Shown here in pieces: positions 17,805 to 27,415 of a stretch of DNA of 64,000 nt (position 1 is its first letter; each line of letters opens with the position of its first letter). The stretch is from Pseudoalteromonas ruthenica. Lineage in GTDB: Bacteria; Pseudomonadota; Gammaproteobacteria; Enterobacterales; Alteromonadaceae. The notes beneath the pieces were generated by a model. The model saw nothing but the letters and a program-made list of their open reading frames with translations. It was not told where the DNA came from and searched no databases. Both the position numbers and the translations under genes were made by a program. The stretch is from NCBI RefSeq assembly GCF_008808095.1, contig NZ_CP023396.1, positions 2,108,001 through 2,172,000 on the forward strand. The letters run 5' to 3'.

Positions 17805-19748
17805 TTAAGCCGATTGATTATCAAGCCCTAGGCTAGCACGAATACTTTGCATTTGTTGCTGCAGGCTCAGGTGAATATCTTTAACCCGGGTATCCGATGC
17901 GCTAATTTGCTTTTGCATATCTTGCATGGAGCGCTCGAATTCAATCAGCATATCACGCTGGCGATGCGCGTAGTCGGTTGCTTGTGCCGCCACTTGGTTA
18001 GCATGCTCTGCGCTTTGAGAGATATCTTCGGCGTTACGCTTAAGCTCTTCGGCGTTGTCTGTTTGTGCTTGCGCTTGCGTTGCCAACTCGCCAATGTGTT
18101 GTGACACGCGCTGCGAATTAGCACTTAAACTATTGAGTTGGGCGTGAATATCGCCCAAAGAAGCTTGTGTTTGCTGCGCCAGTTTACGCACCTCATCGGC
18201 CACTACAGCAAACCCTCGGCCATGTTCACCAGCACGAGCCGACTCAATAGCAGCATTAAGCGCTAGCAAATTGGTTTGCTCGGCAATGGTATTGATCACA
18301 TCCAACACCTTGGAGACATCCTCAACACCAGCGAGTAACTGATTAAGACTTTGCATGCCTTGCTCAATACGTTGCTCGGTGGTCGACGAAGCCGCTAACA
18401 TAGCATCGGCGAACCCTAAGCTTTGCGCCATGGTGGTCAGCGTATGCTGGGCGTTATCAGCCACTTGGCTATTCACCTCATTGACATCATCGCCAATACG
18501 TTGCACTTCACCGAGTAAGGTTTGACTGTGCGACGCATGTGCTGAGGTTTGCTCAGCGCCACTGCGAATATGCTGCAGGTTATCGCTCATGTCACTCATA
18601 AATTCATTAATGACCCGCAGCATCTCTTGGCGCTCACGCACTTCATTGCGTTGGCGCTCTATAAGCTGGTTAAAGTAATCCGCAATTTCGCCTACTTCCG
18701 TTTCGCTATTTTTGCTTACTATGGGGTTAAGTTCGTTGCTTTCTATGAGTGTGGCGAAGCCGTCGCGCAATTGGCGCAGTGGGTTCAGCACTTGCGAGCG
18801 CTGCAACCAATATACCGCTGCGGCCAAAATAAATAGCAAACCAATGGCAATGCCAAATACCACTAAAAGGCGTTGCTTGAGAACATTCTGAGCCGCGCGC
18901 AGCTGCTGTTCAGCATCAATAACCACATCAACGACACTGCTTACCTCTGTACGCAGTTGCATTATGCCCTGCTGGTGAATTTGTCCTTGTTCAATGGTAC
19001 TTTGCAAATCGCGCGGATAACGTTTTGGCCAGCTGCGGATCTCCGCTTTTATATCGCCAGCGAGGTCTTCAGGCTCAGCACCAAAGAACAACTCGTCTTC
19101 ATCTACCTCACTCATCACCCCGAGGTTTTCGGTATTTTCAATCTCTGCCGCTAAAGTATTGAGCTGCTTTACTGCTTGTTCAACCGCTACCTGCTTGTCG
19201 GCGCTATAACCTTGGTACAACGCTTGAGTTGCGAGGCTTAAATCAAGGACGCTTTGGTAATAATCTCCCGCCAACTCAATGTACCTTGAGGCACTGCCGC
19301 GCTTATCTTGCGGTGCTTGTTGGGCATAATTAATTAACGAGGTTGCCGAGCCCGCCATTTGCCGAAGTGCGTTATCTAATAACGCGGTTTCATTTCCAGA
19401 GAGCTTACCCAGAGCGCGATAATCGCCGTCAATGCCACCAAGCAGTACTTGCAAACGGGTATTGAGCTGGCGCTGCAATTGCGCCGACAACGAGGGCAAG
19501 TATTGATTTTGAATGGTTTCGATACGCTGTTTGGCATCTACCAGATTTTGCGCATCTCCAGTACTTAAGTAGTCTTCGATGTCACCCGATAAGCCGATGA
19601 TAATGTCATTTTTAAGAGCGCCATAGTGGGTGTTTTGTTGCTCCAAAGAGACTAAGGTTTTAGATGCCCACCAAAGTACAGCAACAAGCACCAAACTGGC
19701 TGTTGAGAGCAACAGTGCTACCAAACGAGTAAAAGTAGAAACACGCAT
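17805..19748 (-). CDS. Methyl-accepting chemotaxis protein
   Basis: A 647-residue chemoreceptor. Transmembrane helix 1 (residues ~8-30) leads into a large helical periplasmic sensor region (~30-290), rich in Gln and acidic residues. TM2 ([20 protein letters not shown]) is followed by a HAMP domain and a cytoplasmic signalling coil with the hairpin tip [20 protein letters not shown] and [18 protein letters not shown]. It would control CheA through CheW; the ligand is unknown. I start at ATG 19748 rather than TTG 19763, since GGTGGGG lies six bases upstream. That site is inside a GC-rich hairpin (19755-19774) followed by six T directly before the ATG. No CheR-binding pentapeptide is visible at the C-terminus. 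Confidence 0.93.
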   Translation of the reverse strand: MRVSTFTRLVALLLSTASLVLVAVLWWASKTLVSLEQQNTHYGALKNDIIIGLSGDIEDYLSTGDAQNLVDAKQRIETIQNQYLPSLSAQLQRQLNTRLQVLLGGIDGDYRALGKLSGNETALLDNALRQMAGSATSLINYAQQAPQDKRGSASRYIELAGDYYQSVLDLSLATQALYQGYSADKQVAVEQAVKQLNTLAAEIENTENLGVMSEVDEDELFFGAEPEDLAGDIKAEIRSWPKRYPRDLQSTIEQGQIHQQGIMQLRTEVSSVVDVVIDAEQQLRAAQNVLKQRLLVVFGIAIGLLFILAAAVYWLQRSQVLNPLRQLRDGFATLIESNELNPIVSKNSETEVGEIADYFNQLIERQRNEVRERQEMLRVINEFMSDMSDNLQHIRSGAEQTSAHASHSQTLLGEVQRIGDDVNEVNSQVADNAQHTLTTMAQSLGFADAMLAASSTTEQRIEQGMQSLNQLLAGVEDVSKVLDVINTIAEQTNLLALNAAIESARAGEHGRGFAVVADEVRKLAQQTQASLGDIHAQLNSLSANSQRVSQHIGELATQAQAQTDNAEELKRNAEDISQSAEHANQVAAQATDYAHRQRDMLIEFERSMQDMQKQISASDTRVKDIHLSLQQQMQSIRASLGLDNQSA

Positions 19749-19774
19749 AAAAAACCCCACCAATGCAAGTGGGG
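19749..19774 (-). promoter_or_regulatory. Terminator-like hairpin covering the chemoreceptor ribosome site
   Basis: On the minus strand, CCCCAC, an 8-base loop and GTGGGG are followed by TTTTTT and then the ATG at 19748. The 3' arm doubles as the only plausible ribosome-binding site. It may terminate rsmJ transcripts, limit chemoreceptor translation, or both. Confidence 0.6.
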
Positions 19775-19848
19775 ATAGCGTATTACTTATTTATGACAGT
19801 TGTATTAAAAAACACATATAGGGGTATTGAAGGCGCTACCGACTTGGT

Positions 19849-20607
19849 TTATTTCATGGCTGCATTCACATACACATCAAAGCGGTTTTTCTTGGTTTTT
19901 ATTTGTGTGCTAGGCGTTTTATCTTCTAAAAACGGGGCGTAGTCAGGGCGCTTTACCACAACCCGTTTTGTCGCTAATGAAAGAGCCGGTGCTAATAACG
20001 CATCCGCGTCTTGATCATCCCCCACTAAGGTTTGAAATACGCGCATCTCCTTTTTTACCAAAGCCGACTTTTCTCGGTGCGGGAACATAGGATCAAGGTA
20101 CACGACATCAACAGGCTGCTCACTACTGACAATGGGTAGTAACTGCTGCGACGCGCCATGCTCTAAGCGCATACGCTCACGCATCCAAGGGCCAATTTCG
20201 CTATCCATGTAAGCCCGCTCTAGGCCATCGGCAAGTAATGCAGCAACCACAGAGTGGCGTTCAAATAGAGTCACCGTGCATCCAAGCGATGCCAGCACAA
20301 AAGCGTCTCTTCCTAGCCCTGCGGTGGCATCAAGAACATGGGGAATTGCGCCTTTGTTTAGCCCCACCGCTTTGGCAATCGCTTGGCCTTTGCCGCCACC
20401 GAATTTACGACGGTGCGCAGCGCCGCCGCTGACGAAATCAACACGAATAGGCGCGAGTTTTGGCTCATCCCGTTTCACCAAAGATAAGCCGTGTTCATCG
20501 TACTGAAGATAAAAAGTGTCGTTGTCGTTATACTCTGCTAGTTGAAAACGTGTTGCTAGGGTATCAACATAGCCTTGTGCCTGCGGAATTCGGCAATAGA
20601 TTTGCAC
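19849..20607 (-). CDS. rsmJ: 16S rRNA (guanine1516-N2)-methyltransferase
   Basis: RsmJ methylates G1516 of 16S rRNA with S-adenosylmethionine. The SAM-binding motif is [17 protein letters not shown], and the catalytic motif is [20 protein letters not shown], as in E. coli RsmJ (YhiQ). The frame opens at a TTG (20619); I prefer GTG at 20607, because GGAG lies seven bases upstream and the protein then starts MQIYCRIPQ, about 252 residues. In E. coli rsmJ is next to prlC; here a response-regulator gene sits between them, all on the same strand. Confidence 0.95.
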   Translation of the reverse strand: MQIYCRIPQAQGYVDTLATRFQLAEYNDNDTFYLQYDEHGLSLVKRDEPKLAPIRVDFVSGGAAHRRKFGGGKGQAIAKAVGLNKGAIPHVLDATAGLGRDAFVLASLGCTVTLFERHSVVAALLADGLERAYMDSEIGPWMRERMRLEHGASQQLLPIVSSEQPVDVVYLDPMFPHREKSALVKKEMRVFQTLVGDDQDADALLAPALSLATKRVVVKRPDYAPFLEDKTPSTQIKTKKNRFDVYVNAAMK

Positions 20608-20679
20608 AGCTCGCTCCAAGAAATCACCAAGGCGCCCATAATAACAAAAGTTCGTTATTCGCAGGGACTAAATTCCCGC

Positions 20680-21726
20680 CTAAAACAGCTCAACATCCGT
20701 TTGACTGCTGCACTGTTGTTCTGAAGGGGGTTGGGCGAACTGCTCAATATAATGAATTAGCTCATTGCGAATACTTTGTAACTGCGCTCCTTGAGTGGCA
20801 ACCAGGCGCAATAACTCTTTTTCACCATGGGCCTCAAGCTTGTTCATTAACTGGCTTTCAAACGCCATAAACGCTTCACCAAATAATGCTGCGCAGCGCA
20901 GCGCTTGGTCACTGTTTTCCATATCCTGTAACTTCGCGTTCGTGGCCTCTAATAAATGTGGGAATAAATCTTTATAGCGCCCATACAACGCACTGTCATC
21001 AATAGGCATATTCTTTATTAATAATGACACTTTGGGGTAATTAATAATGGTGTTGTCGTCAAAATCAACGAAGCGCTCACCGTGGCGCTGTTGCAACAGT
21101 AGCTCCTGCTCTAGCGGACACTCTGCGCCATGGTTAGCAAAGAACTGATGCTCATCCTCGTGCCAAAACGCCACCACGACGTCGAGCCGCATTGGCTCAA
21201 AAAAGGCCAAAAAGTTGCGCGATAAGCTCGCTAAGTCATGAGTAGCAAACGACTGACTGACAAAGCGCATAACACGTCCCATATCTCCCGAGTCGGTCAT
21301 GGCCATTTCAGCGGTACTTTGAGCGCGATTTACCTCGTGTTCTAACTCCTTAGAGCGCTGTTTGTATTGGTACAAGACATCAATACGCGCTGCCAGCTCG
21401 TCACTGGCAAAAGGTTTAATGATGTAGTCATCAGCACCGGCATTATAACCGCGAATACGTTCTTCTAAATCTGCACGACCGGATAAAAATAGTATGGGAA
21501 TGCCTTGCGTAAGCTCATTATTTTTAAGTTCTTTACATACCGCATAACCATCCATTTTGGGCATTTCAACATCAAGCAAAATGATATCAGGCTGGTGCTT
21601 TTGCGCTTGACGTATGCCTTGTTCGCCGTTTTTTGCGTGGATCACCTGAGCAACCCCAGATAACGCTTCTTCCACTAGATGGTGAATCACTTTGTCATCG
21701 TCGATGGTCAGCACTATTTTCGCCAT
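20680..21726 (-). CDS. Response regulator with uncharacterised C-terminal region
   Basis: A 348-residue cytoplasmic protein. The N-terminal receiver domain (1-120) has the acidic pocket D10/D11, phospho-acceptor Asp52 (ILLDVEMPKMDGY), the Thr/Ser position (FLSGR) and Lys104 (IKPF), so phosphorylation is expected. After a helical linker (KQRSKELEHEVNRAQ) the C-terminal ~200 residues contain no HTH, GGDEF, EAL or HD motif that I can recognise. They look alpha-helical and end in an acidic tail. It may act through protein contacts. No partner kinase is adjacent. It is inserted between rsmJ and prlC, neighbours in E. coli. Confidence 0.85.
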   Translation of the reverse strand: MAKIVLTIDDDKVIHHLVEEALSGVAQVIHAKNGEQGIRQAQKHQPDIILLDVEMPKMDGYAVCKELKNNELTQGIPILFLSGRADLEERIRGYNAGADDYIIKPFASDELAARIDVLYQYKQRSKELEHEVNRAQSTAEMAMTDSGDMGRVMRFVSQSFATHDLASLSRNFLAFFEPMRLDVVVAFWHEDEHQFFANHGAECPLEQELLLQQRHGERFVDFDDNTIINYPKVSLLIKNMPIDDSALYGRYKDLFPHLLEATNAKLQDMENSDQALRCAALFGEAFMAFESQLMNKLEAHGEKELLRLVATQGAQLQSIRNELIHYIEQFAQPPSEQQCSSQTDVELF

Positions 21727-21811
21727 TGGCCACTCGCATACTTAGAAAAGTTACTATTAGCATAGTATGAGTGACTGATTTTGCGAGAGAAAGTGAGAGT
21801 TTTATAGGGGA

Positions 21812-21841
21812 GGAAAAGCAAACAGCGCCCGCAGGCGCTGT
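21812..21841 (-). terminator. Rho-independent terminator of prlC
   Basis: An 8-bp stem ACAGCGCC/GGCGCTGT (21822-21829 and 21834-21841) with a four-base loop is followed on the minus strand by TTTGCTTTTCC. It lies 12 bases after the prlC stop. Confidence 0.75.
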
Positions 21842-21853
21842 CAGTTGTATGGC

Positions 21854-23893
21854 TTAAGCCGCGATGCCACTGTGCCTAAGCAATGCGTCAACGGTTGGCG
21901 CACGACCACGAAAACGCTCAAATAGCACTGCGGGCTCTTCAGAGCCGCCTTTTTCCAAGATATTGGTTAAAAATGCACGACCGGTATCGCTATTAAAAAT
22001 GCCCTCTTCTTCAAATTTAGAAAAGGCATCGGCCGAGAGCACTTCTGCCCACTTATAAGAATAATAACCCGCGCTGTAACCGCCGGCAAAAATATGCGCA
22101 AAACCATGCTGGAAACGGTTGAAACTCGGCGGTTGAATAACGGCCACCTGCTGGCGCACCTTATCGAGTATGAATTGAATTTCACTGCCCGCAGTGGGGT
22201 TGTAATCGGCGTGAATATGAAAATCAAATAACGAAAACTCGAGCTGGCGAACCATCTGCATAGCGGATTGGTAGTTCTTTGCCGCGAGCAGTTTTGATAG
22301 CAGCTCTTGCGGTAAGGGCTCGCCACTTTCATAGTGGCCAGAGATAAAGGCAAGTGCCTCTTTCTCATAGCACCAGTTTTCTAAGAACTGGCTTGGTAAT
22401 TCCACCGCATCCCAAGCCACGCCGTTTATACCGGCAACGGCAGCGGCATCCACTTGAGTCAACATATGGTGCAGACCATGGCCAAACTCATGGAACAAGG
22501 TGACCACCTCATCGTGGGTAAACAGTGCCGGTTTATCCCCTATTGGGCGATTAAAGTTACACACTAAATAAGCGACTGGGGTTTGCAATTGCCCACCCAA
22601 GCGTACTTTTCGGCCCATGCAGTCATCCATCCAAGCGCCACCGCGCTTGTGCTCACGGGCATACAAATCAAGGTAAAAACGCCCGCGCAGCGTGTTATTG
22701 CCATCATAAATGGCGAAGAAGCGCACATCGTCATGATATGTATCGATATCTTGCTGCTCTTCAACACGCACACCAAACAGTTGCTCAACTGTTTTAAATA
22801 AACCACTGAGGACTTTATCTTCAGGGAAGTACGGGCGTAATTGTTCGTCGCTGATGGCGTACTTTTCTTGCTTTAGCTTTTCACTGTAGTAGGCATAATC
22901 CCACGCTTCGAGCTGATCAATATCGTGTTTTTCTTTGGCATAGGCACACAGCTCCTCTAGCTCTTTTTGCGCTTGTGGTCTCGACTTTTCCGCCAAGTCA
23001 TTTAAGAAGCCAAACACTTGCTCAGTGGAGTCTGCCATTTTAGTGGCTAACGACATTTGCGCATAGTTTTCAAAACCCAACAACTGCGCTAATTCATGAC
23101 GCAGTGCCAATTCCTCATCCATGATAGCGCTGTTGTCGTATTCACCGGCATTGGGGCCCTGATCGGACGCACGGGTCACGAACGCGGTGTAGGCCTCTTG
23201 GCGAAGTTCACGGTTATCGGCGTGGGTCATAATTGGCAGGTAAGAGGGAATATCTAATGTAAACAACCACCCTTCTAACTCTTTGCTCTGCGCTGTTTGC
23301 GCCGCCAAAGCCTTTGCTGATTCAGGTAAGCCTGCGAGTTGCTGCTCATCGGTAATATGCTTTTGCCATGCCAGTGTCGCATCCATCACATTATTACCAA
23401 ACTTAGCGGCAAGTTCACTTAAGCGACTGGATATTTCGCCATAGCGTTTTTTATCACTGGCATTCAACGCGATGCCAGAGAGCTTAAAATCTCGTAAGGC
23501 ATTATCAATAACTTTTTGTTGCGCCCTTGACAGCTGCGTGTATTCATCGCTTTGCGCTAAAGCAGTGTATGCATCAAACAACCCTTGGTGCTGACCCACA
23601 TAGGTGCTGTATTCACTTAATTTAGGTAATACTTGGTCATACACTTCACGCAGAGCTTGAGAGTTTACCACCGAGTGCATATGCGACACGGGCGAGAACA
23701 GTCGGCTTAGCTTGTCGTCCGCTTCCTCCAGCGGCATCACTAACCCTTGCCAAGTAAAGTCTTTGCCAGCAAGCACTTGTTCAATGGTTTTCTTGCACTG
23801 CTCAATACCGTGCTCCACGGCTGGCACCACATGCTCGGGTTTGATCTTTGAAAATGGCGGTAAGCCCTCGAGGCCAATCAACGGGTTGGTCAT
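21854..23893 (-). CDS. prlC: Oligopeptidase A (M3 metallopeptidase)
   Basis: A 679-residue cytoplasmic zinc endopeptidase that degrades short peptides, including cleaved signal peptides. The zinc site HEFGH is at 468-472, with the third ligand probably E498 in WDAVELPSQFLENW. RGRFYLDLYAREHKRGGAW is the usual M3 segment before it. Length matches E. coli PrlC (680). The start at 23893 (MTNPLIGLEGLPPFSKI) is the conserved N-terminus. In E. coli the local order is gor-rlmJ-prlC-rsmJ; here gor is directly divergent, rlmJ is missing, and rsmJ is one gene further on. Confidence 0.97.
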   Translation of the reverse strand: MTNPLIGLEGLPPFSKIKPEHVVPAVEHGIEQCKKTIEQVLAGKDFTWQGLVMPLEEADDKLSRLFSPVSHMHSVVNSQALREVYDQVLPKLSEYSTYVGQHQGLFDAYTALAQSDEYTQLSRAQQKVIDNALRDFKLSGIALNASDKKRYGEISSRLSELAAKFGNNVMDATLAWQKHITDEQQLAGLPESAKALAAQTAQSKELEGWLFTLDIPSYLPIMTHADNRELRQEAYTAFVTRASDQGPNAGEYDNSAIMDEELALRHELAQLLGFENYAQMSLATKMADSTEQVFGFLNDLAEKSRPQAQKELEELCAYAKEKHDIDQLEAWDYAYYSEKLKQEKYAISDEQLRPYFPEDKVLSGLFKTVEQLFGVRVEEQQDIDTYHDDVRFFAIYDGNNTLRGRFYLDLYAREHKRGGAWMDDCMGRKVRLGGQLQTPVAYLVCNFNRPIGDKPALFTHDEVVTLFHEFGHGLHHMLTQVDAAAVAGINGVAWDAVELPSQFLENWCYEKEALAFISGHYESGEPLPQELLSKLLAAKNYQSAMQMVRQLEFSLFDFHIHADYNPTAGSEIQFILDKVRQQVAVIQPPSFNRFQHGFAHIFAGGYSAGYYSYKWAEVLSADAFSKFEEEGIFNSDTGRAFLTNILEKGGSEEPAVLFERFRGRAPTVDALLRHSGIAA

Positions 23894-24031
23894 AGTAATC
23901 TCTCATTATTCGTTTAATACCTACATTCTTGGGGCGATGATGGAAAATGCAAGTGCAGATCCACCGCCTTATTTCTGCTAAGGTATGGCAATATAGTGAT
24001 GACAACATCAGTTCATAGGAATAAAGAAATT

Positions 24032-25390
24032 ATGGCTCAACATTTTGATTATATTTGTATTGGCGGTGGTAGTGGCGGCATTGGCTCGGCAAATAGAGCG
24101 GCCATGCGTGGTGCTAACGTCGCATTAATTGAAGCAACTCACTTAGGTGGCACTTGTGTGAATGTAGGATGCGTGCCTAAAAAAGCGATGTGGCATGGTG
24201 CCCAAGTTGCAGAAGCAATTAAGCTATACGCCCCAGATTATGGTTTTGATGTTGAACTAAAGAGTTTCAGTTGGAGTAAGCTGGTAGAAAGCCGTGAGGC
24301 CTATATTGGCCGTATTCACCAAGGCTATAACAAGTACTTGGCCAGTAACGGTGTAACCGTGATTAATGGTTTCGCTAAGTTTGTTGATAGCAATACCGTA
24401 GAGGTGAATGGCGAGCACTACAGTGCCGATCATATCCTTATTGCCGTGGGCGGACGCCCTATTATTCCAAATATTCCTGGTGCTGAGTATGGCATTGATT
24501 CGAACGGCTTCTTTGAACTCACCGAGCAGCCTAAACGCGTTGCGGTTGTGGGTGCTGGCTACATTGCCGTAGAAATTGCCGGTGTACTGCATGCCCTCGG
24601 CACAGAAACGCACCTGTTTGTGCGCCGCCATGCACCACTGCGCAATTTCGACAACATGCTGGTAGAGACGTTAGTGGAGGTCATGAAAAAAGAAGGGCCA
24701 ACCCTACATACCGAATGCTCGCCTAAAGAGGTGGTGAAAGAAAGCGATGGCAGCCTCACCATTCACTTTGAAAATGGCCACAGCCAAAATGTCGATGAAG
24801 TGATTTGGGCCATTGGCCGCACGCCTACTACCGATGCGATTAACGTTGCTGCTGCAGGTGTAGAGGTGAACGAAAGTGGTTATGTGAAGGTCGATGAGTA
24901 CCAAAATACCACCGCCAAAAACGTTTATGCCGTTGGCGACATTATCGAAAATGGCATTGAACTCACACCGGTTGCAGTTAAAGCAGGCCGCTTACTCTCT
25001 GAGCGCCTTTTCAACCCAGAAATGCCTAATGCGAAAATGGATTATGACCTAGTTCCGACCGTGGTATTTAGCCACCCACCTATCGGCACTATTGGTCTCA
25101 CCGAGCAAGAGGCCATTAACCAATATGGCGAAGAAAATATCAAAGTGTACAGCTCTACGTTTGCAGCAATGTATACCGCCGTCACCCAGCACCGCCAACC
25201 ATGCGCAATGAAATTAGTATGCGCTGGCAGTGACGAAAAAGTGGTCGGCTTACATGGTATTGGCTTCACCGTTGATGAGATGATCCAAGGTTTTGCGGTA
25301 GCAATGAAAATGGGCGCGACCAAAGCCGACTTTGATGCCGTGGTTGCCATTCACCCCACCGGCTCAGAAGAGTTTGTTACTATGCGCTAA
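24032..25390 (+). CDS. gorA: Glutathione-disulfide reductase
   Basis: A 452-residue cytoplasmic FAD enzyme that reduces glutathione disulfide with NADPH. The FAD motif [14 protein letters not shown] is followed by the redox-active disulfide [13 protein letters not shown] (Cys42, Cys47), the NADPH-binding [17 protein letters not shown], and the C-terminal active-site HPTGSEE with the catalytic His/Glu pair contributed by the other subunit. I start at ATG 24032 ([13 protein letters not shown]); the open frame extends to 23996 but those 12 codons are not conserved. It diverges from prlC over ~140 bp. An inverted repeat follows the stop but without a T run. The accessory island begins just downstream. 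Confidence 0.97.
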   Translation: MAQHFDYICIGGGSGGIGSANRAAMRGANVALIEATHLGGTCVNVGCVPKKAMWHGAQVAEAIKLYAPDYGFDVELKSFSWSKLVESREAYIGRIHQGYNKYLASNGVTVINGFAKFVDSNTVEVNGEHYSADHILIAVGGRPIIPNIPGAEYGIDSNGFFELTEQPKRVAVVGAGYIAVEIAGVLHALGTETHLFVRRHAPLRNFDNMLVETLVEVMKKEGPTLHTECSPKEVVKESDGSLTIHFENGHSQNVDEVIWAIGRTPTTDAINVAAAGVEVNESGYVKVDEYQNTTAKNVYAVGDIIENGIELTPVAVKAGRLLSERLFNPEMPNAKMDYDLVPTVVFSHPPIGTIGLTEQEAINQYGEENIKVYSSTFAAMYTAVTQHRQPCAMKLVCAGSDEKVVGLHGIGFTVDEMIQGFAVAMKMGATKADFDAVVAIHPTGSEEFVTMR

Positions 25391-25640
25391 CACGCTGAGT
25401 CACTGATAACCTCTGGCAGGCTGCTCAAAGTAGCCTGCTGCCCTAGCCCCTTCGACAACACCCTATCTGCTAAGGCCATACAAACACACTCTTGAAGGCT
25501 GTTCACTCTCTATAACACTCACCATGATAAAAACTAGCGTTAGCTCTTAATAGCGGGCACGTTATTTAAGTACGACTTGATGACGTTAACACGCAACTGG
25601 CTCCGCACAACACACTTAACCTTTTCAAGGTGGCAGACAC

Positions 25641-25669
25641 TTTCAACTAGAACAGGCGTGTGCTATATT
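25641..25669 (+). promoter_or_regulatory. Candidate promoter of the toxin-like gene
   Basis: TTTCAA (25641-25646), a 17-base spacer and TATATT (25664-25669) resemble sigma-70 boxes. The predicted transcript start falls near 25676, the first base of the palindrome described next. Confidence 0.35.
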
Positions 25670-25675
25670 TTGAAG

Positions 25676-25695
25676 CTCTAGCAGGATGGCTAGAG
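25676..25695 (+). promoter_or_regulatory. Palindrome in the leader of the toxin-like gene
   Basis: CTCTAGC (25676-25682) and GCTAGAG (25689-25695) form a perfect 7-bp inverted repeat with a 6-base loop. It is at or just after the predicted transcription start, 33 bases before the ATG, so it could be an operator or a 5'-end RNA hairpin. Confidence 0.45.
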
Positions 25696-25728
25696 GTAAT
25701 GGAATACAACTTTAAAAGGATGATTAAA

Positions 25729-26703
25729 ATGCCTATCCCAACCCATTTAACAGCATATAACCTCTATAACACATACAATTCAGCTCAAAATCAGCAAAAG
25801 TCGAACGCATTCGCTCGAGTTTTAAAGCAAGCCGAAAGTTTAACCGTGATTCAAATGAATACCGATGAATTCTTTGATTTCTACGTATGTACCTTTTTAA
25901 AACTCGGCTTCTCACGACTAGATATAGCCGATCTGTTTGGTAAAAGTGCTGAGCTTGGCAACCTCACCAAAGAACAGCGCGATACTGCCTATGAATATAT
26001 CAAATCAGGTGTTGTTCAGGCTCCTTTACTGTCTGACATAAATACACTCAAGGGAATGCTCCAAGATATAATGAATAAAGCGAGAATATTGTCTAAGTAT
26101 CAAGTAAAGCGTTATGGTGGCTCAATCAGCGTGGTAATGAAGGGCAATTCACGATTTATGCGCTTTCTTGCTGGTACCTGGTACATAGCAAAGAACCCAA
26201 AAGTATTTAAAATCGCAGCCGGCACGCAAGTCGTAAGGGGGACGTTAAAGTCAGGGTTTGTGATGACTTTGGTTTTATCGCCTGCGATTCGAGGATTTGA
26301 GCAACTAATGTACGATAATTTGACATGGCATCACTTCGTAGTAGGTGTGGCTGTTGATTATGCAATCGCTTTGGCTTCAATAGCTACTGCTGCTGGACTA
26401 GCTTTTGGAGGCACAGCAATAATTGGTGCTTCGGCCGCAGCAGCGATACCGATGGCAGTTATAGTCCTGGTTGGGTTAGCTTTCTCCTGGTTCACAAACG
26501 TGGTTTTTAGTGATCAAATAGAAAAATTCATTGACGATACGGCAAAAATATTAGCAAAAAATGAAGAAGAGCTCTTTTGGAGATTAAGAAACAAGAGCAT
26601 TATTTTAAAAATAGAGAATACCCCAGATGGATATGAAAAATTCATACACAATCTACTAGCCGTCCCAAACATAAGTGGGATATTTGAAAATAAAACATAT
26701 TAG
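25729..26703 (+). CDS. Putative membrane-acting toxin/effector (unrecognised family)
   Basis: I do not recognise this 324-residue protein. It has no signal peptide. Residues 1-170 look soluble and mostly helical. Residues 176-186 are hydrophobic, and 203-258 form a long Ala/Gly/Ile-rich hydrophobic pair of segments split around Pro241 (ASIATAAGLAFGGTAIIGAS; MAVIVLVGLAFSWF). The C-terminal 65 residues are charged. A soluble N-terminus with a late hydrophobic hairpin and no signal peptide is the pattern of pore-forming colicins and membrane-disrupting type VI effectors. Its stop is nine bases from the first of three tandem small membrane-protein genes, which look like immunity genes. Start chosen at ATG 25729 with AAGGA eight bases upstream; the frame opens at a GTG (25660). 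Alternative: an ordinary membrane protein of unknown role. The toxin role is inferred. Confidence 0.55.
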   Translation: MPIPTHLTAYNLYNTYNSAQNQQKSNAFARVLKQAESLTVIQMNTDEFFDFYVCTFLKLGFSRLDIADLFGKSAELGNLTKEQRDTAYEYIKSGVVQAPLLSDINTLKGMLQDIMNKARILSKYQVKRYGGSISVVMKGNSRFMRFLAGTWYIAKNPKVFKIAAGTQVVRGTLKSGFVMTLVLSPAIRGFEQLMYDNLTWHHFVVGVAVDYAIALASIATAAGLAFGGTAIIGASAAAAIPMAVIVLVGLAFSWFTNVVFSDQIEKFIDDTAKILAKNEEELFWRLRNKSIILKIENTPDGYEKFIHNLLAVPNISGIFENKTY

Positions 26704-26712
26704 ACTTTAAAT

Positions 26713-27324
26713 ATGAAAATTTTCCAAGAAGAACCAATCCTTAAAGCCGGTTTTACATATAGAGAGTTAGGCGCTTTAATAGTAGCTATTTTTTTTGCAA
26801 CACCAATATTAATTGCATTTTCAATAGGCCTAATAAGAATTTTTTTTGAAACAATAAGCTTATTAATAATGGTTAACAAAGGTGAGTTGCTATTTTTAAA
26901 AGAAAATGGACAGTCTCTAGGAATGGTTTTTTTCTTTATAACCATGGCAGCTTACATTTTCCTATCCCTACCAGCATTAATAAACAAAAGGTTCAACAAA
27001 AAAATAATATTTTTTTCATGCGTTTTTGGCGGATTATCATTATTGATAGGGATAATAACTACTCCCATCTCAAGCTTTTTAGTAGAGAGTTATATTGAGA
27101 AAAGAGGTTATACGAGGTGCGATTACTATTCTGGCCGTGGTTTCAACCCTATGGATTACTATGTCTTTGACTCAAAATATTGTGTATCAGCAGTCTCTGT
27201 TTTAAAAAGCGAAGCATTTCCTTGGTTTGAAGAAATGAACAAAAAGGGAGAGGTCGACTACGACGAGTTTTTGCTCAAAGTCGAGCAATGGAAAGCAGAA
27301 AGCCCTTTTTTTGAGGATGAATAG
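26713..27324 (+). CDS. Putative immunity membrane protein, paralogue A
   Basis: A 203-residue protein, family not recognised, first of three tandem paralogues. Three predicted helices (~18-43, ~69-90, ~98-122) are followed by a soluble C-terminal domain of about 80 residues with Cys136 (GYTRCDYYSG) and Cys157 (FDSKYCVSAV), both conserved in copies B and C. If the N-terminus is inside, that domain is periplasmic and the cysteines could form a disulfide. The 3' end (KKGEVDYDEFLLKVEQWKAE) is nearly identical in all copies. It begins nine bases after the toxin-like gene without a clear ribosome site, suggesting coupled translation. Small multi-pass proteins directly behind a membrane toxin are usually immunity proteins; that role is inferred. 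The gene is strikingly AT-rich. Confidence 0.6.
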   Translation: MKIFQEEPILKAGFTYRELGALIVAIFFATPILIAFSIGLIRIFFETISLLIMVNKGELLFLKENGQSLGMVFFFITMAAYIFLSLPALINKRFNKKIIFFSCVFGGLSLLIGIITTPISSFLVESYIEKRGYTRCDYYSGRGFNPMDYYVFDSKYCVSAVSVLKSEAFPWFEEMNKKGEVDYDEFLLKVEQWKAESPFFEDE

Positions 27325-27330
27325 CCCAAA
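27241..27330 (+). repeat. Direct repeat, copy 1 (3' end of paralogue A)
   Basis: Bases 27241-27312 are identical to 27944-28015 (72 bases). After one mismatch, the identity continues through the stop codon into the spacer (AGGATGAATAGCCCAA). This is far closer than the upstream parts of the two genes, so recent duplication or gene conversion is likely. Confidence 0.9.
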
Positions 27331-27415
27331 TTGACAACTCTTTAGATCTATCTGCGATAAAAAGCACCAAATGTCGCGCCTCCCAATGAAGTGTCTTGAA
27401 CCTGAGAACATTAAT

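Larger units (their letters stand above)
25391..25728. other. Gene-free spacer between gor and the accessory island
   Basis: 338 bases with no credible gene. It holds an inverted repeat after gor (GCAGGCT 25416-25422 with AGCCTGC 25432-25438, no T run), then unremarkable sequence, then the probable promoter and palindrome of the toxin-like gene. Base composition becomes clearly AT-richer from about 25.7 kb. No attachment-site repeat, integrase remnant or tRNA was seen at this boundary. Confidence 0.6.

Noticed and set aside
25416..25438. Inverted repeat after gor as terminator
   Set aside because: The 7-bp stem is good but no T run follows on either strand; recorded only as an inverted repeat in the spacer.
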